From Altererythrobacter sp. TH136 (GTDB taxonomy: Bacteria > Pseudomonadota > Alphaproteobacteria > Sphingomonadales > Sphingomonadaceae), in assembly GCF_007065885.1 (NCBI RefSeq), contig NZ_CP041409.1, positions 620,001-684,000 on the forward strand: 64,000 nt of DNA. The letters run 5' to 3'. Both the position numbers and the translations under genes were made by a program. Below the pieces are notes generated by a model. The model saw nothing but the letters and a program-made list of their open reading frames with translations. It was not told the DNA's origin and ran no database searches. Shown one piece after another: positions 40,327-52,207 of the stretch. Position 1 is the stretch's first letter; the number at the start of each line of letters is the position of its first letter.

Positions 40327-42200
40327 CAGCCGCGCGCGACCGCCTCCGCCGCGATCATCCGCGCCTCGGCGGACAGGCCCACGCGATGGAGCGCGCCGAC
40401 GATGTGATACAGATGGCGCGGGGTCATCTGCTGCCAATCCGAACCCTGCATTCCCAGCCCCGCCAGAAAGGCCACGAGCGCCTGGTTGTCGGCCGCGGCC
40501 GCCGCGTCGATCGCGCGGGTCCAGCGCGTCGCGCTTCCAAGACCGAGCTTGAGGTCGCTGGAATAGCTGTTGATGTCGCTCTGGCTCAGCCGCCCGAGAC
40601 CGGCGAGCCCGGCAACCAGGAACTTGGACCGTCGCTGGCCCGCACCATCATCGTCGCCGATGAAGTCATCCACCGCACCCGTCGATACCGGATCGTTCTG
40701 GTTGGGCGCCGCAAACACCAGTTGGGCCCAGCCGTCGCTGCCTTCCGGGATCACGTTCCCCCACCGCAGCGCATCCCGTTCAAGGCCCGCCGAAAGCATC
40801 GCGGCCAGCAAAGGTCCGGAATCGTCGACGAACTCCTCGCTCGGCTCCAGCCGCGCGGCGGCATAGGCGGTCAGCACGAGCCGTGCATAATCGATTGCCT
40901 GCCCGGGACCGGACACCCAGACGTCCTTGATCGCTGCCAGTCGCGCGGCCGAATCCCCTCCGACATACGCCTGGCGCAATTGCCCCGCCAGCGTCGCCGC
41001 GGGCCCGTCGAGGTCCTCCTCGCCGTATGCTTGCGAGTAAAGATCGATCAGCGCGGACGATGACAGGATGCCTTCGCGCGCAGCAATTTCCGATGCGGCG
41101 ATGCGCTGCGGCAATGCCAGCATCGGGGCGACCGCCGCTGCCCGGGCGTAGTATGGGCCTGCTCCCTCGAGCAAACCCGCTGGCACCGGCTCGCCCACGG
41201 CGTTCGCCAGCGCGAACCGCATCGGCGTCAGTTCGTCGACGTCATTCCACTCGATCGTGACCGCACCGCGCCCCTGCCCCGACGCCCCGGCGAAGCGGAG
41301 GGCCAGCAGCGCGTCGATGCTGGCGGCCTGACCGCGGCTGCGCACGCGGTTGAGATCAGCCTTGGCCCGCGCGCCCTCGCCCGCGAACGCATTGCAGATG
41401 CCCTGGACCAGCCGCCAGTTCGCGTCTTCGCGCCGACTGCCTTGCAGGCGCACCGCGGGGCAAGCTCCGACCAGATCGGCGGTGCCGATATAAGCATCGA
41501 GAGCCGCCGCGGTCAGCGCCGGGTTCCAGTCAGAGGTATCGACCTCTTGCGCCACCGCTCGCGCGGCGGCGAATTCGCCCATCGCGTTGAGAGTGCTGAC
41601 GCGCAGCGCGGCAAACTCCACCGGGTCCATGTCCGCCGGCGCCGCCAGCCGGCTGGCAAGAGCCCGGCGCAGCAGGATGTGCCCCCAGCGCGACACCACG
41701 GGACCGTCGCTACCGGCAAGCGCGGCACGCACCAGCGAGGCGGGCTGGTTGGCGAGCGAGAACGTCGGCAAGCCGCCTTCCGCAGGGGCGAGCACCCCGA
41801 CGCGTTTCAGCGACCGGCGCGCGCCAGGAGGAATATCGACTTTGGGCTTGAGGCCGAGCAGCTCGTCGATCTCGTCGGTCGACATCCGCTCGATCTGGTC
41901 GAGCGAGGGAAGCTTGCCCGCGAAATCGGGGAGCGGCGCAGGTGCGGGCGCGGGCGCGCGGTTGCTACTTCCAGTCGGCAGCGGCTGGATGACGGGCACC
42001 GAGGTCGCATTGCCACTCGGCCCGGGTGCCGGGGCTTGCGCGCCGCCCGATGGGCTGGGCCGGGGCGTTGGAGTGGGCGCCGGCCGCGGTTCTTCAAAGC
42101 CGGGCGGGAGCAGCGATTCGGGGGCATTCTGCGCCAACGCCAGACCCGAAAGGAGCGCCAGGGCGGCCGCGCCTCCGCTCAATGCCGCAAGCCGCCTCAT
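40326..42200 (-). CDS. Exported protein of unknown function, 624 residues
   Basis: The protein has a signal peptide (MRRLAALSGGAAALALLSGL, probable cleavage after ALAQ). A Pro/Ala-rich low-complexity stretch follows (about 35-85), then an SLDQIERMSTDEIDELLGL segment, and a long alpha-helical region rich in Ala, Leu and Glu (about 150-620) that may fold as helical repeats. I recognise no catalytic motif. It overlaps xerD by one base and the small membrane protein upstream by four (ATGA), so it belongs to that unit. The frame is open further upstream, but only this start gives a signal peptide. Confidence 0.75.
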   Translation of the reverse strand: MRRLAALSGGAAALALLSGLALAQNAPESLLPPGFEEPRPAPTPTPRPSPSGGAQAPAPGPSGNATSVPVIQPLPTGSSNRAPAPAPAPLPDFAGKLPSLDQIERMSTDEIDELLGLKPKVDIPPGARRSLKRVGVLAPAEGGLPTFSLANQPASLVRAALAGSDGPVVSRWGHILLRRALASRLAAPADMDPVEFAALRVSTLNAMGEFAAARAVAQEVDTSDWNPALTAAALDAYIGTADLVGACPAVRLQGSRREDANWRLVQGICNAFAGEGARAKADLNRVRSRGQAASIDALLALRFAGASGQGRGAVTIEWNDVDELTPMRFALANAVGEPVPAGLLEGAGPYYARAAAVAPMLALPQRIAASEIAAREGILSSSALIDLYSQAYGEEDLDGPAATLAGQLRQAYVGGDSAARLAAIKDVWVSGPGQAIDYARLVLTAYAAARLEPSEEFVDDSGPLLAAMLSAGLERDALRWGNVIPEGSDGWAQLVFAAPNQNDPVSTGAVDDFIGDDDGAGQRRSKFLVAGLAGLGRLSQSDINSYSSDLKLGLGSATRWTRAIDAAAAADNQALVAFLAGLGMQGSDWQQMTPRHLYHIVGALHRVGLSAEARMIAAEAVARG

Positions 42201-42331
42201 CGGGCATGCTCCGGCACATCGATGGGCTGGACGATCGGGTGGATCGCTTCCTCGCCGCCGTCGATCCACGCATACGCCAGCAGCAGCGCCACCAGCGCCG
42301 CCGCGATCCAGCCGATGCGCCTGCCGTTCAT
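42197..42331 (-). CDS. Single-pass small membrane protein
   Basis: The 44-residue peptide starts MNGRRIGWIAAALVALLLAY and is one membrane helix with a basic N-terminus and an acidic exterior tail (DGGEEAIHPIVQPIDVPEH). Its stop overlaps the ATG of the 624-residue exported protein (ATGA), which is the best evidence that it is translated. The ribosome binding site is weak. It is divergent from aroK, 88 bases away. Function unknown. Confidence 0.55.
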   Translation of the reverse strand: MNGRRIGWIAAALVALLLAYAWIDGGEEAIHPIVQPIDVPEHAR

Positions 42332-42419
42332 CACCAAGACCCGCGATCCCTTCCGCCGCGCGCACGCAAAGCCGGTGCGCGGTTGCGCGTCCCCTAGCCC
42401 ATCTATAGTCGAAGCGGCA

Positions 42420-42989
42420 ATGCGCTGCGCGACTGCCGCCCTCACCCCAGCCGAGATCGGCGCACTCGTTCGGCGGATCGACCGGCCGATCGTGCTGGTC
42501 GGCCTGATGGGGGTCGGCAAGTCGACCGTCGGTCGCCGTCTCGCCACCATACTGCAAACCGACTTCGTGGATGCGGACGAGGCAATCGAGGAAGCGGCGT
42601 CGATGCAGGTCGCGGAAATCTTCGACCGTTTCGGTGAACAGTATTTTCGCGACGGGGAACGGCGCGTGATCGCGCGCCTGCTGGACGAGCATCACGGCGT
42701 GATCGCCACCGGCGGCGGCGCGTTCGTCAACCCGGATACCCGGGCGCTGATTCTGGAACGCGGGATCGCCGTGTGGATCGACTGCGACGTGGCCACCCTG
42801 GTGGAGCGGACCGGCCGGCGCGACGACCGGCCGCTGCTGCGCGGAGGCGACCCCGCGGAAATTCTGGAACGGCTGAACCGGGAGCGCACACCGTTTTATG
42901 CGCAGGCGCCTATCCGGGTCGAGAGCGCGCGGGGCCCGCAGCACGAAACGGCGATGCAGATCGTCGAGGCGGTCGACCGGTGGCTGTGA
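42420..42989 (+). CDS. aroK: Shikimate kinase
   Basis: The 189-residue kinase has Walker A GLMGVGKSTVG, the shikimate-binding DADEAIEE and FGEQYFRDGE segments, GGGAFV and the lid arginines in RRDDRPLL. It phosphorylates shikimate in the aromatic amino-acid pathway. The ATG at 42420 is the start that matches the family. Its stop codon overlaps the aroB start, giving aroK-aroB coupling as in many proteobacteria. Confidence 0.95.
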   Translation: MRCATAALTPAEIGALVRRIDRPIVLVGLMGVGKSTVGRRLATILQTDFVDADEAIEEAASMQVAEIFDRFGEQYFRDGERRVIARLLDEHHGVIATGGGAFVNPDTRALILERGIAVWIDCDVATLVERTGRRDDRPLLRGGDPAEILERLNRERTPFYAQAPIRVESARGPQHETAMQIVEAVDRWL

Positions 42990-44086
42990 TCCCCGTCGCG
43001 CTCGCCGGGCGCGGTTACGACGTGCACATCGGACGCGGGCTGCTCGAGCGCACCGGTGCGCTCGCCGGGCCGCTCCTGCGCAAGCGCCGCGTCGCCGTGA
43101 TCGCGGACCGCAACGCCTGGAACCTGCACGGTCAGCGGCTGGAGCAAGGACTGCGCGAGGCTGGCAAGGACGCCGACGTCTACCTGGTCGAGCCGGGGGA
43201 AGGCTCCAAGAGCTGGCAGAGCCTGGCCGCGTTGACCGACTGGCTGCTGGCGCGAGAGGTCGAGCGCGGCGACAACGTGCTGGCGCTCGGCGGCGGAGTG
43301 GTCGGCGATCTCACCGGATTCGCGGCGGCCATTCTCAAGCGCGGGTGCGGGTTCATCCAGTTGCCGACCAGCCTGCTGGCGCAAGTCGACAGCTCCGTCG
43401 GCGGAAAGACGGCGATCAATACCGCCGCGGGCAAGAACCTGATTGGCGCGTTCCATCAGCCAAGCATGGTCCTGGCCGATCTCGACGCGCTGGGCACCCT
43501 GCCCGATCGGGAACTGCGCGCCGGCTACGCCGAAGTGCTCAAATACGGCGTGCTGGGCGACCGGGCTTTCTTCGACTGGCTCACGAACCACGGCCCCGCG
43601 GTGCTGGCACTGGAGGATGCGCCGCTCGAACATGCGGTCGCGACCAGCGTCGCGATGAAAGCTGCCATTGTCGCAGAGGACGAGCGTGAGACCACCGGAC
43701 AGCGCGCGCTGCTCAATCTCGGCCACACCTTCGGCCACGCGCTGGAGGCGGAAACCGGATTCTCCGACCGCCTGCTGCATGGCGAGGCGGTCGCGCTCGG
43801 CATGGTGTTGGCCGCTCGCTATTCGGCGCGGACCGGGCTGATGGAGGCTACGGAAGCAGAGGCGGTAGCAGGGTCGGTGCGTTCCGCCGGCCTCCCGTCC
43901 GAGATTGCGCAACTCAGGCTCGATCGCGACGGCGGCACGCTGGTCGACCACATGCGGCACGACAAGAAGATGGACGCCGGAACCCTTCCGTTCGTGCTGC
44001 TGCGCGGGATCGGTCAGGCGTTCCTCGCACGTGACGTTGCCTTATCCGACGTCGCCTTGTTTCTCGACGAGGAGTTGCGCCGCTAA
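42980..44086 (+). CDS. aroB: 3-dehydroquinate synthase
   Basis: The 368-residue enzyme has GGGVVGDLTGFAAA (NAD site), PTSLLAQVDSSVGGKTAIN, GYAEVLKYG and the zinc histidines in LGHTFGHALE and HGEAVALGM. It closes DAHP to 3-dehydroquinate. Translation begins at GTG, either 42980 (GAGG spaced ten bases upstream) or 42986 (GTGA overlap with the aroK stop). I use the first. Confidence 0.95.
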   Translation: MAVIPVALAGRGYDVHIGRGLLERTGALAGPLLRKRRVAVIADRNAWNLHGQRLEQGLREAGKDADVYLVEPGEGSKSWQSLAALTDWLLAREVERGDNVLALGGGVVGDLTGFAAAILKRGCGFIQLPTSLLAQVDSSVGGKTAINTAAGKNLIGAFHQPSMVLADLDALGTLPDRELRAGYAEVLKYGVLGDRAFFDWLTNHGPAVLALEDAPLEHAVATSVAMKAAIVAEDERETTGQRALLNLGHTFGHALEAETGFSDRLLHGEAVALGMVLAARYSARTGLMEATEAEAVAGSVRSAGLPSEIAQLRLDRDGGTLVDHMRHDKKMDAGTLPFVLLRGIGQAFLARDVALSDVALFLDEELRR

Positions 44087-44120
44087 CGCCTTGCACACCC
44101 CGCACGGGTGACGATCCGCG

Positions 44121-44650
44121 CTAAGGCTCGTTCTGCTGCTTGCGATACTGCCCGTAGCCGACGACATCGCAGAGGGTCGAACCATCGCCGGGTTGGGCAA
44201 TGACGCTGAGCGTTCCGTCCGTTTCCAGGACGACGACGTGAACATCTTTGAAAGCGGTGCTGCCGTGCCTGCGGACAGCGGCCCGCAGATCCGACAAGCC
44301 GATCCGCTCTGCATTCATCGCCGCGTCTATCGGTGTGCCATCGATCAACAACAGCCGCGGGGTCGGGTAAGCTGGAAGAACCACGGCCAGCGCAGCGATG
44401 CCTTGGCAACCAGCCACTGCAGCGAACACAGAATCGCGAGGGCGATCGCCCCTTGCGACCAGGTTGTGCTCTTCGCGAGGAGCGTGCTGGCAAGGATCGA
44501 CCCGAGCGCGACGGTGACAATAAAGTCGAACGCATTGAGCTTCGCCAGCGTCCGCTTGCCGTACAAGCGCAGCATCAGCACCAGCCACCCGTATGTCAGA
44601 ACGGCAAGAAGCGCGGCACGCAGGAGACTGGACCAGTTATCGAACAGCAT
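44121..44650 (-). pseudogene. YetF/DUF421-type membrane protein gene, interrupted by a one-base frameshift
   Basis: Two frames together make one DUF421 protein. The first (from 44650) gives the N-terminal membrane part with LRLYGKRTLAKLNAFDFIVTVALGS, and stops at 44345. The second, ending at 44121, gives the cytoplasmic part: PRLLLIDGTPIDAAMNAERIGLSDLRAAVR, then VVLETDGTLSVIAQ. Adding one base to the four-G run at 44360-44363 joins them as QLTRPPRLLLIDG, the expected family reading. So the gene has lost one base there, or the assembly has. Members of this family sit in the membrane and have no well-defined role. Confidence 0.85.
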
Positions 44651-44689
44651 GCCGAACTTACGTACCGGCAGCGGATTGGGTCCGCCCCG

Positions 44690-45142
44690 TCAGGTTTTCG
44701 GCAGCAGTTCCGGTTCCAGATCCACCCGCTCGAACCCGTCGAACAGTGCATCGAACAGCAGGCTGCGGTGACATTCCGCCGCATCGCGCTCGTAGCACAA
44801 CAACGCCACGCGCTGTTGCTGCGCGATGTCGTGCAGTTCGCCCATCTGCGCCATCGCCTCGGGCAATTCGAGCTGTCCGCCGTAGATGCACGCAAGGGTG
44901 GCGTGATCCCCGCGCCGCGCGGCCTCGCGACCTTCAGCCGGGGTGCCGAGTTGCTTGAAGTGGCGGTAGGCGATCCCCGCTTCCTCGGCCGCGGCCTTGA
45001 GGCTCGACTTGGAGAAGCCGGGGCGGCGCGACAGCGGCAGGAAGCGGATGTCCGCCAGAAGCTGGACATTGGCCGCGCGCAGCGCGTCGATCACCGCCGC
45101 CTGCGTCGCCTGTTCGTAACCGATGGTGTAGATCGCCGGCAT
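44690..45142 (-). CDS. DUF488 family protein
   Basis: The 150-residue protein has the DUF488 pattern: an opening YTIGYE, DIRFLPLSRRPGFSK, YRHFKQLGTP and the closing CYERDAAECHRSLL with two cysteines and a histidine. The family is widespread, and its biochemical role is not established. It is the last gene of the bioB-to-DUF488 series, with its ATG overlapping the stop of the CsaA-like gene by one base. Confidence 0.85.
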   Translation of the reverse strand: MPAIYTIGYEQATQAAVIDALRAANVQLLADIRFLPLSRRPGFSKSSLKAAAEEAGIAYRHFKQLGTPAEGREAARRGDHATLACIYGGQLELPEAMAQMGELHDIAQQQRVALLCYERDAAECHRSLLFDALFDGFERVDLEPELLPKT

Positions 45143-45512
45143 CAGAACAGCCGCGATCCGTTAGGCACATGGACGTCGGGCGCGAACAGGACGACCTCGC
45201 CGGCGGTGTCGGCAAAGCCCAGGGTCAGCACCTCGGACATGGACGGTCCGATCTGCCGCGGCGGGAAGTTGACCACCGCCGCGACCTGCCGGCCGGGCAA
45301 TTCACCCACAGGATAGTTGGCGGCAATCTGCGCGCAGCTTTTCCGGATGCCGATGACGGGTCCGAAGTCGATCTTCAGCCGGTACGAAGGCTTGCGCGCT
45401 TCCGGAAACTCGTCCGCTTCGACGATCGTGCCGATCCGGATGTCGACCTTGAGGAAATCGGCGAACGCGATTGTCTCGGCCGCCGGGGCCTCGGGCGAAT
45501 GCGACAGGTGCA

Positions 45513-45513
<1 letters not shown>
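45142..45513 (-). CDS. CsaA-like tRNA-binding-domain protein
   Basis: The 123-residue protein is a stand-alone tRNA-binding (EMAP/Trbp111/CsaA) domain: DFLKVDIRIGTIVEADEFPEARKPSYRLKIDFG, then GRQVAAVVNFPPRQIG and a C-terminal GLPN-like turn. CsaA-type dimers bind tRNA and have been linked to chaperone-like or export functions. The start at 45513 overlaps the pccA stop (TGATG). The family is clear; the role here is inferred only from that. Confidence 0.88.
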
Positions 45514-47577
<2,064 letters not shown>

Positions 47578-47578
<1 letters not shown>

Positions 47579-47817
47579 CAGTTTGACCTTGCAAGCCTGC
47601 GTCGGACCAAAACGATCGCGACAAAAATTACCACGGAAGCGCTCAGCACCCCCAACGGGCCAAGTGTGCCAAGCACGGAACCTAATACCGTCGGCCCCTC
47701 AAGTTCGCATTCGGGCCCCGGCGCAAGACCACAGGGCGCAGCTGTTGCTATGAATGCGAGAAGGAGAGCCGCGATCCAATAAAGAGTCGCAAAGAGCAGG
47801 AAGAGCGGCTCTCTCAT
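47578..47817 (-). CDS. Small membrane protein coupled to pccA
   Basis: The 79-residue protein has two membrane helices (about 5-27 and 44-70) joined by a loop with two cysteines (CGLAPGPEC), and ends in a basic tail. TAAGGG precedes the ATG at 47817. Its stop overlaps the pccA start by one base (TGATG), so they are translated together. Base composition looks less GC-rich than its neighbours. No family is recognised. Confidence 0.65.
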
Positions 47818-47831
47818 TGACTACCCTTAAC

Positions 47832-47919
47832 CGTCATGCCGGACTTGATCCGACATCCCGCTACCTTCCGGCCCGGCGCTCGAAGAAAAGCTGGACCCCG
47901 GATCAAGTCCGGGGTGACG
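47832..47919. repeat. Long imperfect inverted repeat, REP-like
   Basis: Arms at 47832-47852 and 47899-47919 are 21 bases each and complementary except for two positions. The core of each arm is CCGGACTTGATCCG or its complement CGGATCAAGTCCGG. Palindromic elements of this wording are scattered through intergenic gaps of many alphaproteobacterial genomes (recalled, not searched). It lies between the bioB end and the small membrane protein, where it could also act as a transcript end. Confidence 0.65.
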
Positions 47920-47933
47920 AGGTTGGGGGTTGC

Positions 47934-48944
47934 TCACTCCGCCGCCTCCGCCACCCGGCACGCCCGCATCGGCTCCTCACCCCGGAGCGCCGTCAGTCCC
48001 AGCTTCGCGAACAGTGCGGCGTCGCTGTCGTCGCCGGCGTTGGGGGCGGTGAGCAGCTTATCGCCGGTGAAGATCGAGTTCGCCCCGGCGAGGAAGCACA
48101 GCGCCTGGGTCGCCTCGCTCATGCTCTCGCGGCCGGCGGAGAGGCGGACCATGGAAAGCGGCATGGTGATCCGCGCCACCGCGACGGTGCGGACGAACTC
48201 GATGTCGTCGATCTTGGCGAGCGGGGTGTCCGCCAGCATGTCGCCCAGTACCGTGCCCTTCACCGGCACCAGCGCGTTGACCGGCACGCTTTCGGGATGC
48301 TGCGGCAGCGTGGCGAGCGTATGGACGAAGCCGACCCGGTCGGCGCGCGTCTCGCCCATCCCGACAATCCCGCCGCTGCATACGTTGATCCCGGCGGCGC
48401 GGACGTTCGCCAGCGTATCCAGCCGCTCGCCCATCGTCCGGGTGGTGATCACTCGCTCGTAATATTCGGGACTGCTGTCGATATTGTGGTTGTAGTAGTC
48501 GAGCCCAGCCTCGGCCAGCATGTCGGCCTGCCTGGGCGTCAGCATGCCGAGAGTCATGCAGGTTTCGAGGCCCATCGCGCGCACGCCCTTCACGATCTCG
48601 ACGATCGCGGGCATGTCGCGGTCCTTGGGGTTGCGCCACGCCGCGCCCATGCAGAACCGCTGGCTGCCGTGGTCCTTCGCCTGCGCGGCCGATTGCAACA
48701 CCGCCTGCACGTCCATCAGCTTCGACGCGGGCACTCCGCTGTCCGCCTTCACGGACTGACTGCAATAACCGCAGTCCTCCGGGCACCCGCCGGTCTTGAT
48801 GGACAGCAGGGTGCAAAGCTGGACCTGGTCCGGCCGATGGTTCTCGCGGTGCACGCTCGCCGCTTGGAACAACAGTTCGGTGAACGGCAGGTCGAACAGC
48901 GCGGCGATCTCCTCGCGCGTCCAGTCGATGCGGGGAATACTCAT
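47934..48944 (-). CDS. bioB: Biotin synthase
   Basis: The 336-residue radical-SAM enzyme has the cluster motif [13 protein letters not shown] (CxxxCxxC), the YYNHNIDSS segment and [12 protein letters not shown]. It inserts sulphur into dethiobiotin to form biotin, the cofactor of the propionyl-CoA carboxylase encoded nearby. The ATG at 48944 overlaps the stop of the upstream transporter (ATGA); the longer open frame upstream is antisense noise. No other bio genes are in the window. Confidence 0.96.
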   Translation of the reverse strand: MSIPRIDWTREEIAALFDLPFTELLFQAASVHRENHRPDQVQLCTLLSIKTGGCPEDCGYCSQSVKADSGVPASKLMDVQAVLQSAAQAKDHGSQRFCMGAAWRNPKDRDMPAIVEIVKGVRAMGLETCMTLGMLTPRQADMLAEAGLDYYNHNIDSSPEYYERVITTRTMGERLDTLANVRAAGINVCSGGIVGMGETRADRVGFVHTLATLPQHPESVPVNALVPVKGTVLGDMLADTPLAKIDDIEFVRTVAVARITMPLSMVRLSAGRESMSEATQALCFLAGANSIFTGDKLLTAPNAGDDSDAALFAKLGLTALRGEEPMRACRVAEAAE

Positions 48945-49402
48945 GCGGGCTTCCTTGCGAGATACAGGCCGACCGCCATCACTGCGAGGCCCAGCAAGCG
49001 CTTGGGCGTCAGCGCGCTCTGCACGGTGCCCAGCCAGCCGAAGTGGTCGATCGCCGCCGCCGCGACGATCTGGCCGAGCAACACGAAGAAGATCGCATTG
49101 CCAAGCCCGATCCGCGGCGCCGCAAAAGCGACTGATGTGGCGTAGAACAGCATGAAGATCGCGCCGAACCAGATGTGCGGCGTTTCGAAAGTAAAGGTGG
49201 CGCGCTGCGGGAAGCCGGTGACCGCCACCATCACCAGCGCGATGACGAGTCCAACCGCGAACGTCACGGCCGTGGCAGCGATCGGACCGCCCAGCTGCTT
49301 GCCGAGCGCGGTGTTGAACGCGGCGAACACCGGGATGCCGATGCCGGCCAAGAACATCATCGCGGCAATGGGGAGAAAGCCGGCCTGGGGGGCGCCGCTC
49401 AT
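48941..49402 (-). CDS. DMT-family transporter (DUF606 type)
   Basis: The 153-residue protein has five membrane helices in the half-length DUF606/EamA-like arrangement ([25 protein letters not shown], then [15 protein letters not shown] at the end). Such proteins act as dimers of small drug/metabolite transporters. Sitting between methylmalonyl-CoA mutase and bioB with four-base overlaps on both sides, it could move a precursor or product of either. Substrate unknown. Confidence 0.82.
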   Translation of the reverse strand: MSGAPQAGFLPIAAMMFLAGIGIPVFAAFNTALGKQLGGPIAATAVTFAVGLVIALVMVAVTGFPQRATFTFETPHIWFGAIFMLFYATSVAFAAPRIGLGNAIFFVLLGQIVAAAAIDHFGWLGTVQSALTPKRLLGLAVMAVGLYLARKPA

Positions 49403-51543
49403 TCGGCCGCTTCCAGCTCGCTTCCCAGCGGCGGCATATTATGGCCGAGCAGGCGCAGCAGGTCCGCCGCGCATTCGACCACGTTGGACCCCGGGCCATA
49501 GATGCCCTGCACCCCCGCCTCGCGCAGGAAGTCATAGTCCTGTGGCGGGATCACGCCGCCCGCGACCACCTTGATATCCGCCCGCCCCGCTTCGCGCAGT
49601 AGCTGGATCAGTTCCGGGATCAGGGTCTTGTGCCCGGCGGCAAGGCTGCTCGCGCCGATCGCGTCGACCTCACGCGCCAACGCCATGTCGCGGGTTTCGG
49701 CCGGGGTCTGGAAAAGCGGGCCGCTGACGACGTCGAAACCCATGTCGGCAAAGGCCGAGGCGATGACATTGGCACCCCGGTCATGCCCGTCCTGTCCCAT
49801 CTTGGCGACCATGATCCTGGGCGCGCGGCCCAGCCGGCGGGCGACCGCCTGCACCCCGTCCGCCACTTGCTGGTACCGCGGATCACCCTCGTAAGCGGCG
49901 CTGTAGATGCCCTTCACCGGGGTTGGCACCGTGTCGTAACGGCCGAACGCCTGTTCCATCGCACTGGAGATTTCCCCCAGCGTCGCATCGTGCCGGGCCG
50001 TTTCCACCGCCAGGGCGAGCAGGTTGCCGCCAGCTCGCGCCCCATCGGTCAGCGCGGCCAGTGCCGCCTGACAGGCCGCCTCGTCGCGCGCCGCGCGAAC
50101 TGCTTGCAGCCGGGCGATCTGCCCGTCGCGGACCGCGTGGTTGTCGATGTCGAGCGTGTCGAGGTGATCTTCGCTCGCCTTGCGGTACTTGTTGACCCCG
50201 ACGATCACCGTCTCGCCGCGATCGACTTTCGCCTGTTTGGCAGCGGCCGCTTCCTCGATCGCTGCCTTGGGCCGGCCGGTCGCGACATAGGCCGTCATCC
50301 CGCCGGCCGCATCCGCCGCACAGATCAATTCTTCCGCTTCTTTCACCAGCTTGGCGGTCAAAGCTTCGATGTAATATGATCCGCCGAGGGGATCGACGAC
50401 GTTGGTGATCCCGCTCTCTTCCTGCAGAACCAGCTGGGTGTTGCGGGCGATGCGGGCGGAAAAATCGGTCGGCAAGGCGATCGCCTCGTCGAGCGCGTTG
50501 GTGTGCAGGCTCTGCGTGCCGCCCAGCACCGCCGCCATCGCTTCCACCGTGGTGCGGATCACGTTGTTGTACGGGTCCTGCTCCTGCAGGCTGACGCCGC
50601 TGGTCTGGCAATGCGTCCGCAGCATCTTCGACCGCTCGCTCTTGGCGCCCAGTTCCTCCATCGTCCGCCACCACAGCGTGCGCGCCGCGCGCAGCTTGGC
50701 GACCTCCATGAAGAAGTTCATCCCGATCCCGAAGAAGAAGCTCAACCGTCCGGCGAAGGCGTCGATGTCGAGCCCGGCGGCCATTGCGCGCTGGGCGTAT
50801 TCCTTGCCGTCGGCGATGGTAAACGCCAATTCCTGCACTGCGGTCGCGCCGGCTTCGTGCATGTGATAGCCGGAAATCGAAATGCTGTTGAATTTCGGCA
50901 TGTTGGCCGAGGTATATGCGATGATATCTGCGACAATCCGCATGCTCGGTTCAGGCGGATAGATGTAGGTGTTGCGGACCATGAACTCCTTCAGGATGTC
51001 GTTCTGGATGGTCCCGTCGAGCTTGTCCTGGCTCACCCCCTGCCGCTCCGCCGCGACGATGAAGAACGCCAGCACCGGGATCACCGCGCCGTTCATCGTC
51101 ATGGAAACGCTCATCTGATCGAGCGGGATGCCGTCGAACAGGATCTCCATGTCCTTGACGGTATCGATCGCCACCCCCGCCTTGCCGACGTCGCCGACTA
51201 CGCGCGGGTGATCGCTGTCGTATCCCCGGTGCGTGGCAAGATCGAACGCGACCGACAGCCCCTTTTGCCCCATAGCCAGGTTGCGGCGATAGAACGCATT
51301 GGACTCTTCCGCCGTGGAGAAGCCGGCGTACTGGCGGATCGTCCACGGGCGTCCGGCGTACATGCTCGCCTTCACGCCGCGGGTGAACGGGGCGAAGCCG
51401 GGCACCCCTGGATCGGCCGGCACGTCGTCCGCCGTGTAGAGCGGCTGGATCGCGAACCCTTCCGGCGTGTGCCACGCCAGGTCCCTGCCCTTCACTTCCT
51501 TGTCTGCGAGCGCCTGCCAGTCAGCTTTGGTCTTGTCCGTCAT
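49399..51543 (-). CDS. scpA: Methylmalonyl-CoA mutase
   Basis: The 714-residue single-chain mutase has an N-terminal TIM-barrel ([34 protein letters not shown]) and a C-terminal cobalamin domain with [10 protein letters not shown] (the B12-ligand histidine), GASSLAAGH and a GG loop. It converts (R)-methylmalonyl-CoA to succinyl-CoA using adenosylcobalamin. The frame opens at a TTG two codons earlier, but the ATG at 51543 has AGGGG at the right spacing. It overlaps the transporter gene by four bases. Confidence 0.96.
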   Translation of the reverse strand: MTDKTKADWQALADKEVKGRDLAWHTPEGFAIQPLYTADDVPADPGVPGFAPFTRGVKASMYAGRPWTIRQYAGFSTAEESNAFYRRNLAMGQKGLSVAFDLATHRGYDSDHPRVVGDVGKAGVAIDTVKDMEILFDGIPLDQMSVSMTMNGAVIPVLAFFIVAAERQGVSQDKLDGTIQNDILKEFMVRNTYIYPPEPSMRIVADIIAYTSANMPKFNSISISGYHMHEAGATAVQELAFTIADGKEYAQRAMAAGLDIDAFAGRLSFFFGIGMNFFMEVAKLRAARTLWWRTMEELGAKSERSKMLRTHCQTSGVSLQEQDPYNNVIRTTVEAMAAVLGGTQSLHTNALDEAIALPTDFSARIARNTQLVLQEESGITNVVDPLGGSYYIEALTAKLVKEAEELICAADAAGGMTAYVATGRPKAAIEEAAAAKQAKVDRGETVIVGVNKYRKASEDHLDTLDIDNHAVRDGQIARLQAVRAARDEAACQAALAALTDGARAGGNLLALAVETARHDATLGEISSAMEQAFGRYDTVPTPVKGIYSAAYEGDPRYQQVADGVQAVARRLGRAPRIMVAKMGQDGHDRGANVIASAFADMGFDVVSGPLFQTPAETRDMALAREVDAIGASSLAAGHKTLIPELIQLLREAGRADIKVVAGGVIPPQDYDFLREAGVQGIYGPGSNVVECAADLLRLLGHNMPPLGSELEAAE

Positions 51544-51592
51544 GGCCAACCCCTAAGCACAACCGCCCTGCCAGCGGAAGCCGCGACAGCGA

Positions 51593-52204
51593 CTATGCCG
51601 CCGCGCTCGGCCGCGCGCTGACCGTCTCATGCCAGCGCATCAGCGCACCGTTCCCGGAGTCCGGCCCGCTGCCGATGAACGTGGCGAAATCGACCGTGGT
51701 AAGCAGCAGGATGTCCGCCATCGAAAACTTGTCGCCGGCCAGAAACTCGCTGTTTTCCAGGCTGCGGTCGAAGAACGCAAAGGCGTCGGCGATCCGCGGC
51801 CGGTTGGATTCGCCCCACTCGGCATTCCGGCCGGGGAGCGCGGCGGTGAACCGGTGCGTGTGGACCCATACCGCACCCACCGGCGGCATCAGGATCAACT
51901 CCACCCGGCGGTTCCACATCTCGATCACGCCAATCTCGGTCGGCGTGCGGCCGAACAGCGGAGGATCGGGATGCAGCGCTTCCAGGAAGCGGCAGATCGC
52001 GACGCTTTCAGCGATCACGGTGCCATCGTCGAGTTCCAGCGCGGGGGTCTGTCCGCGCGGGTTCTTGGCGGTGTATTCAGGCGCCTTGTGCTCGCGCGCG
52101 GGGATCGACACCTCCTTGCTCGGAAGCGAGATGCCTTTCTCGGCGGCGAAGATGCGCACGCGCCGCGGGTTGGGCGCGGGGTTCGGGCTATCGTAGAACA
52201 GCAT
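51593..52204 (-). CDS. Glutathione S-transferase
   Basis: The 203-residue protein has a thioredoxin-like N-terminal domain (MLFYDSPNPAPNPRRVRIFAAEKG, RGQTPALELDDGTVIAESVAICRFLE, with the cis-Pro and the ES glutathione pair) and an all-helical C-terminal domain (FLAGDKFSMADILLLTTVDFA). The ATG at 52204 lies three bases after the enoyl-CoA hydratase stop. The reaction is unknown; GSTs of this type often act on electrophilic metabolites. Confidence 0.88.
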   Translation of the reverse strand: MLFYDSPNPAPNPRRVRIFAAEKGISLPSKEVSIPAREHKAPEYTAKNPRGQTPALELDDGTVIAESVAICRFLEALHPDPPLFGRTPTEIGVIEMWNRRVELILMPPVGAVWVHTHRFTAALPGRNAEWGESNRPRIADAFAFFDRSLENSEFLAGDKFSMADILLLTTVDFATFIGSGPDSGNGALMRWHETVSARPSAAA

Positions 52205-52207
52205 CAA

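Noticed and set aside
40326-42944. An 872-residue version of the exported protein
   Set aside because: Its first 248 codons run antisense to aroK. The ATG at 42200 gives a signal peptide and overlaps the small membrane-protein gene.
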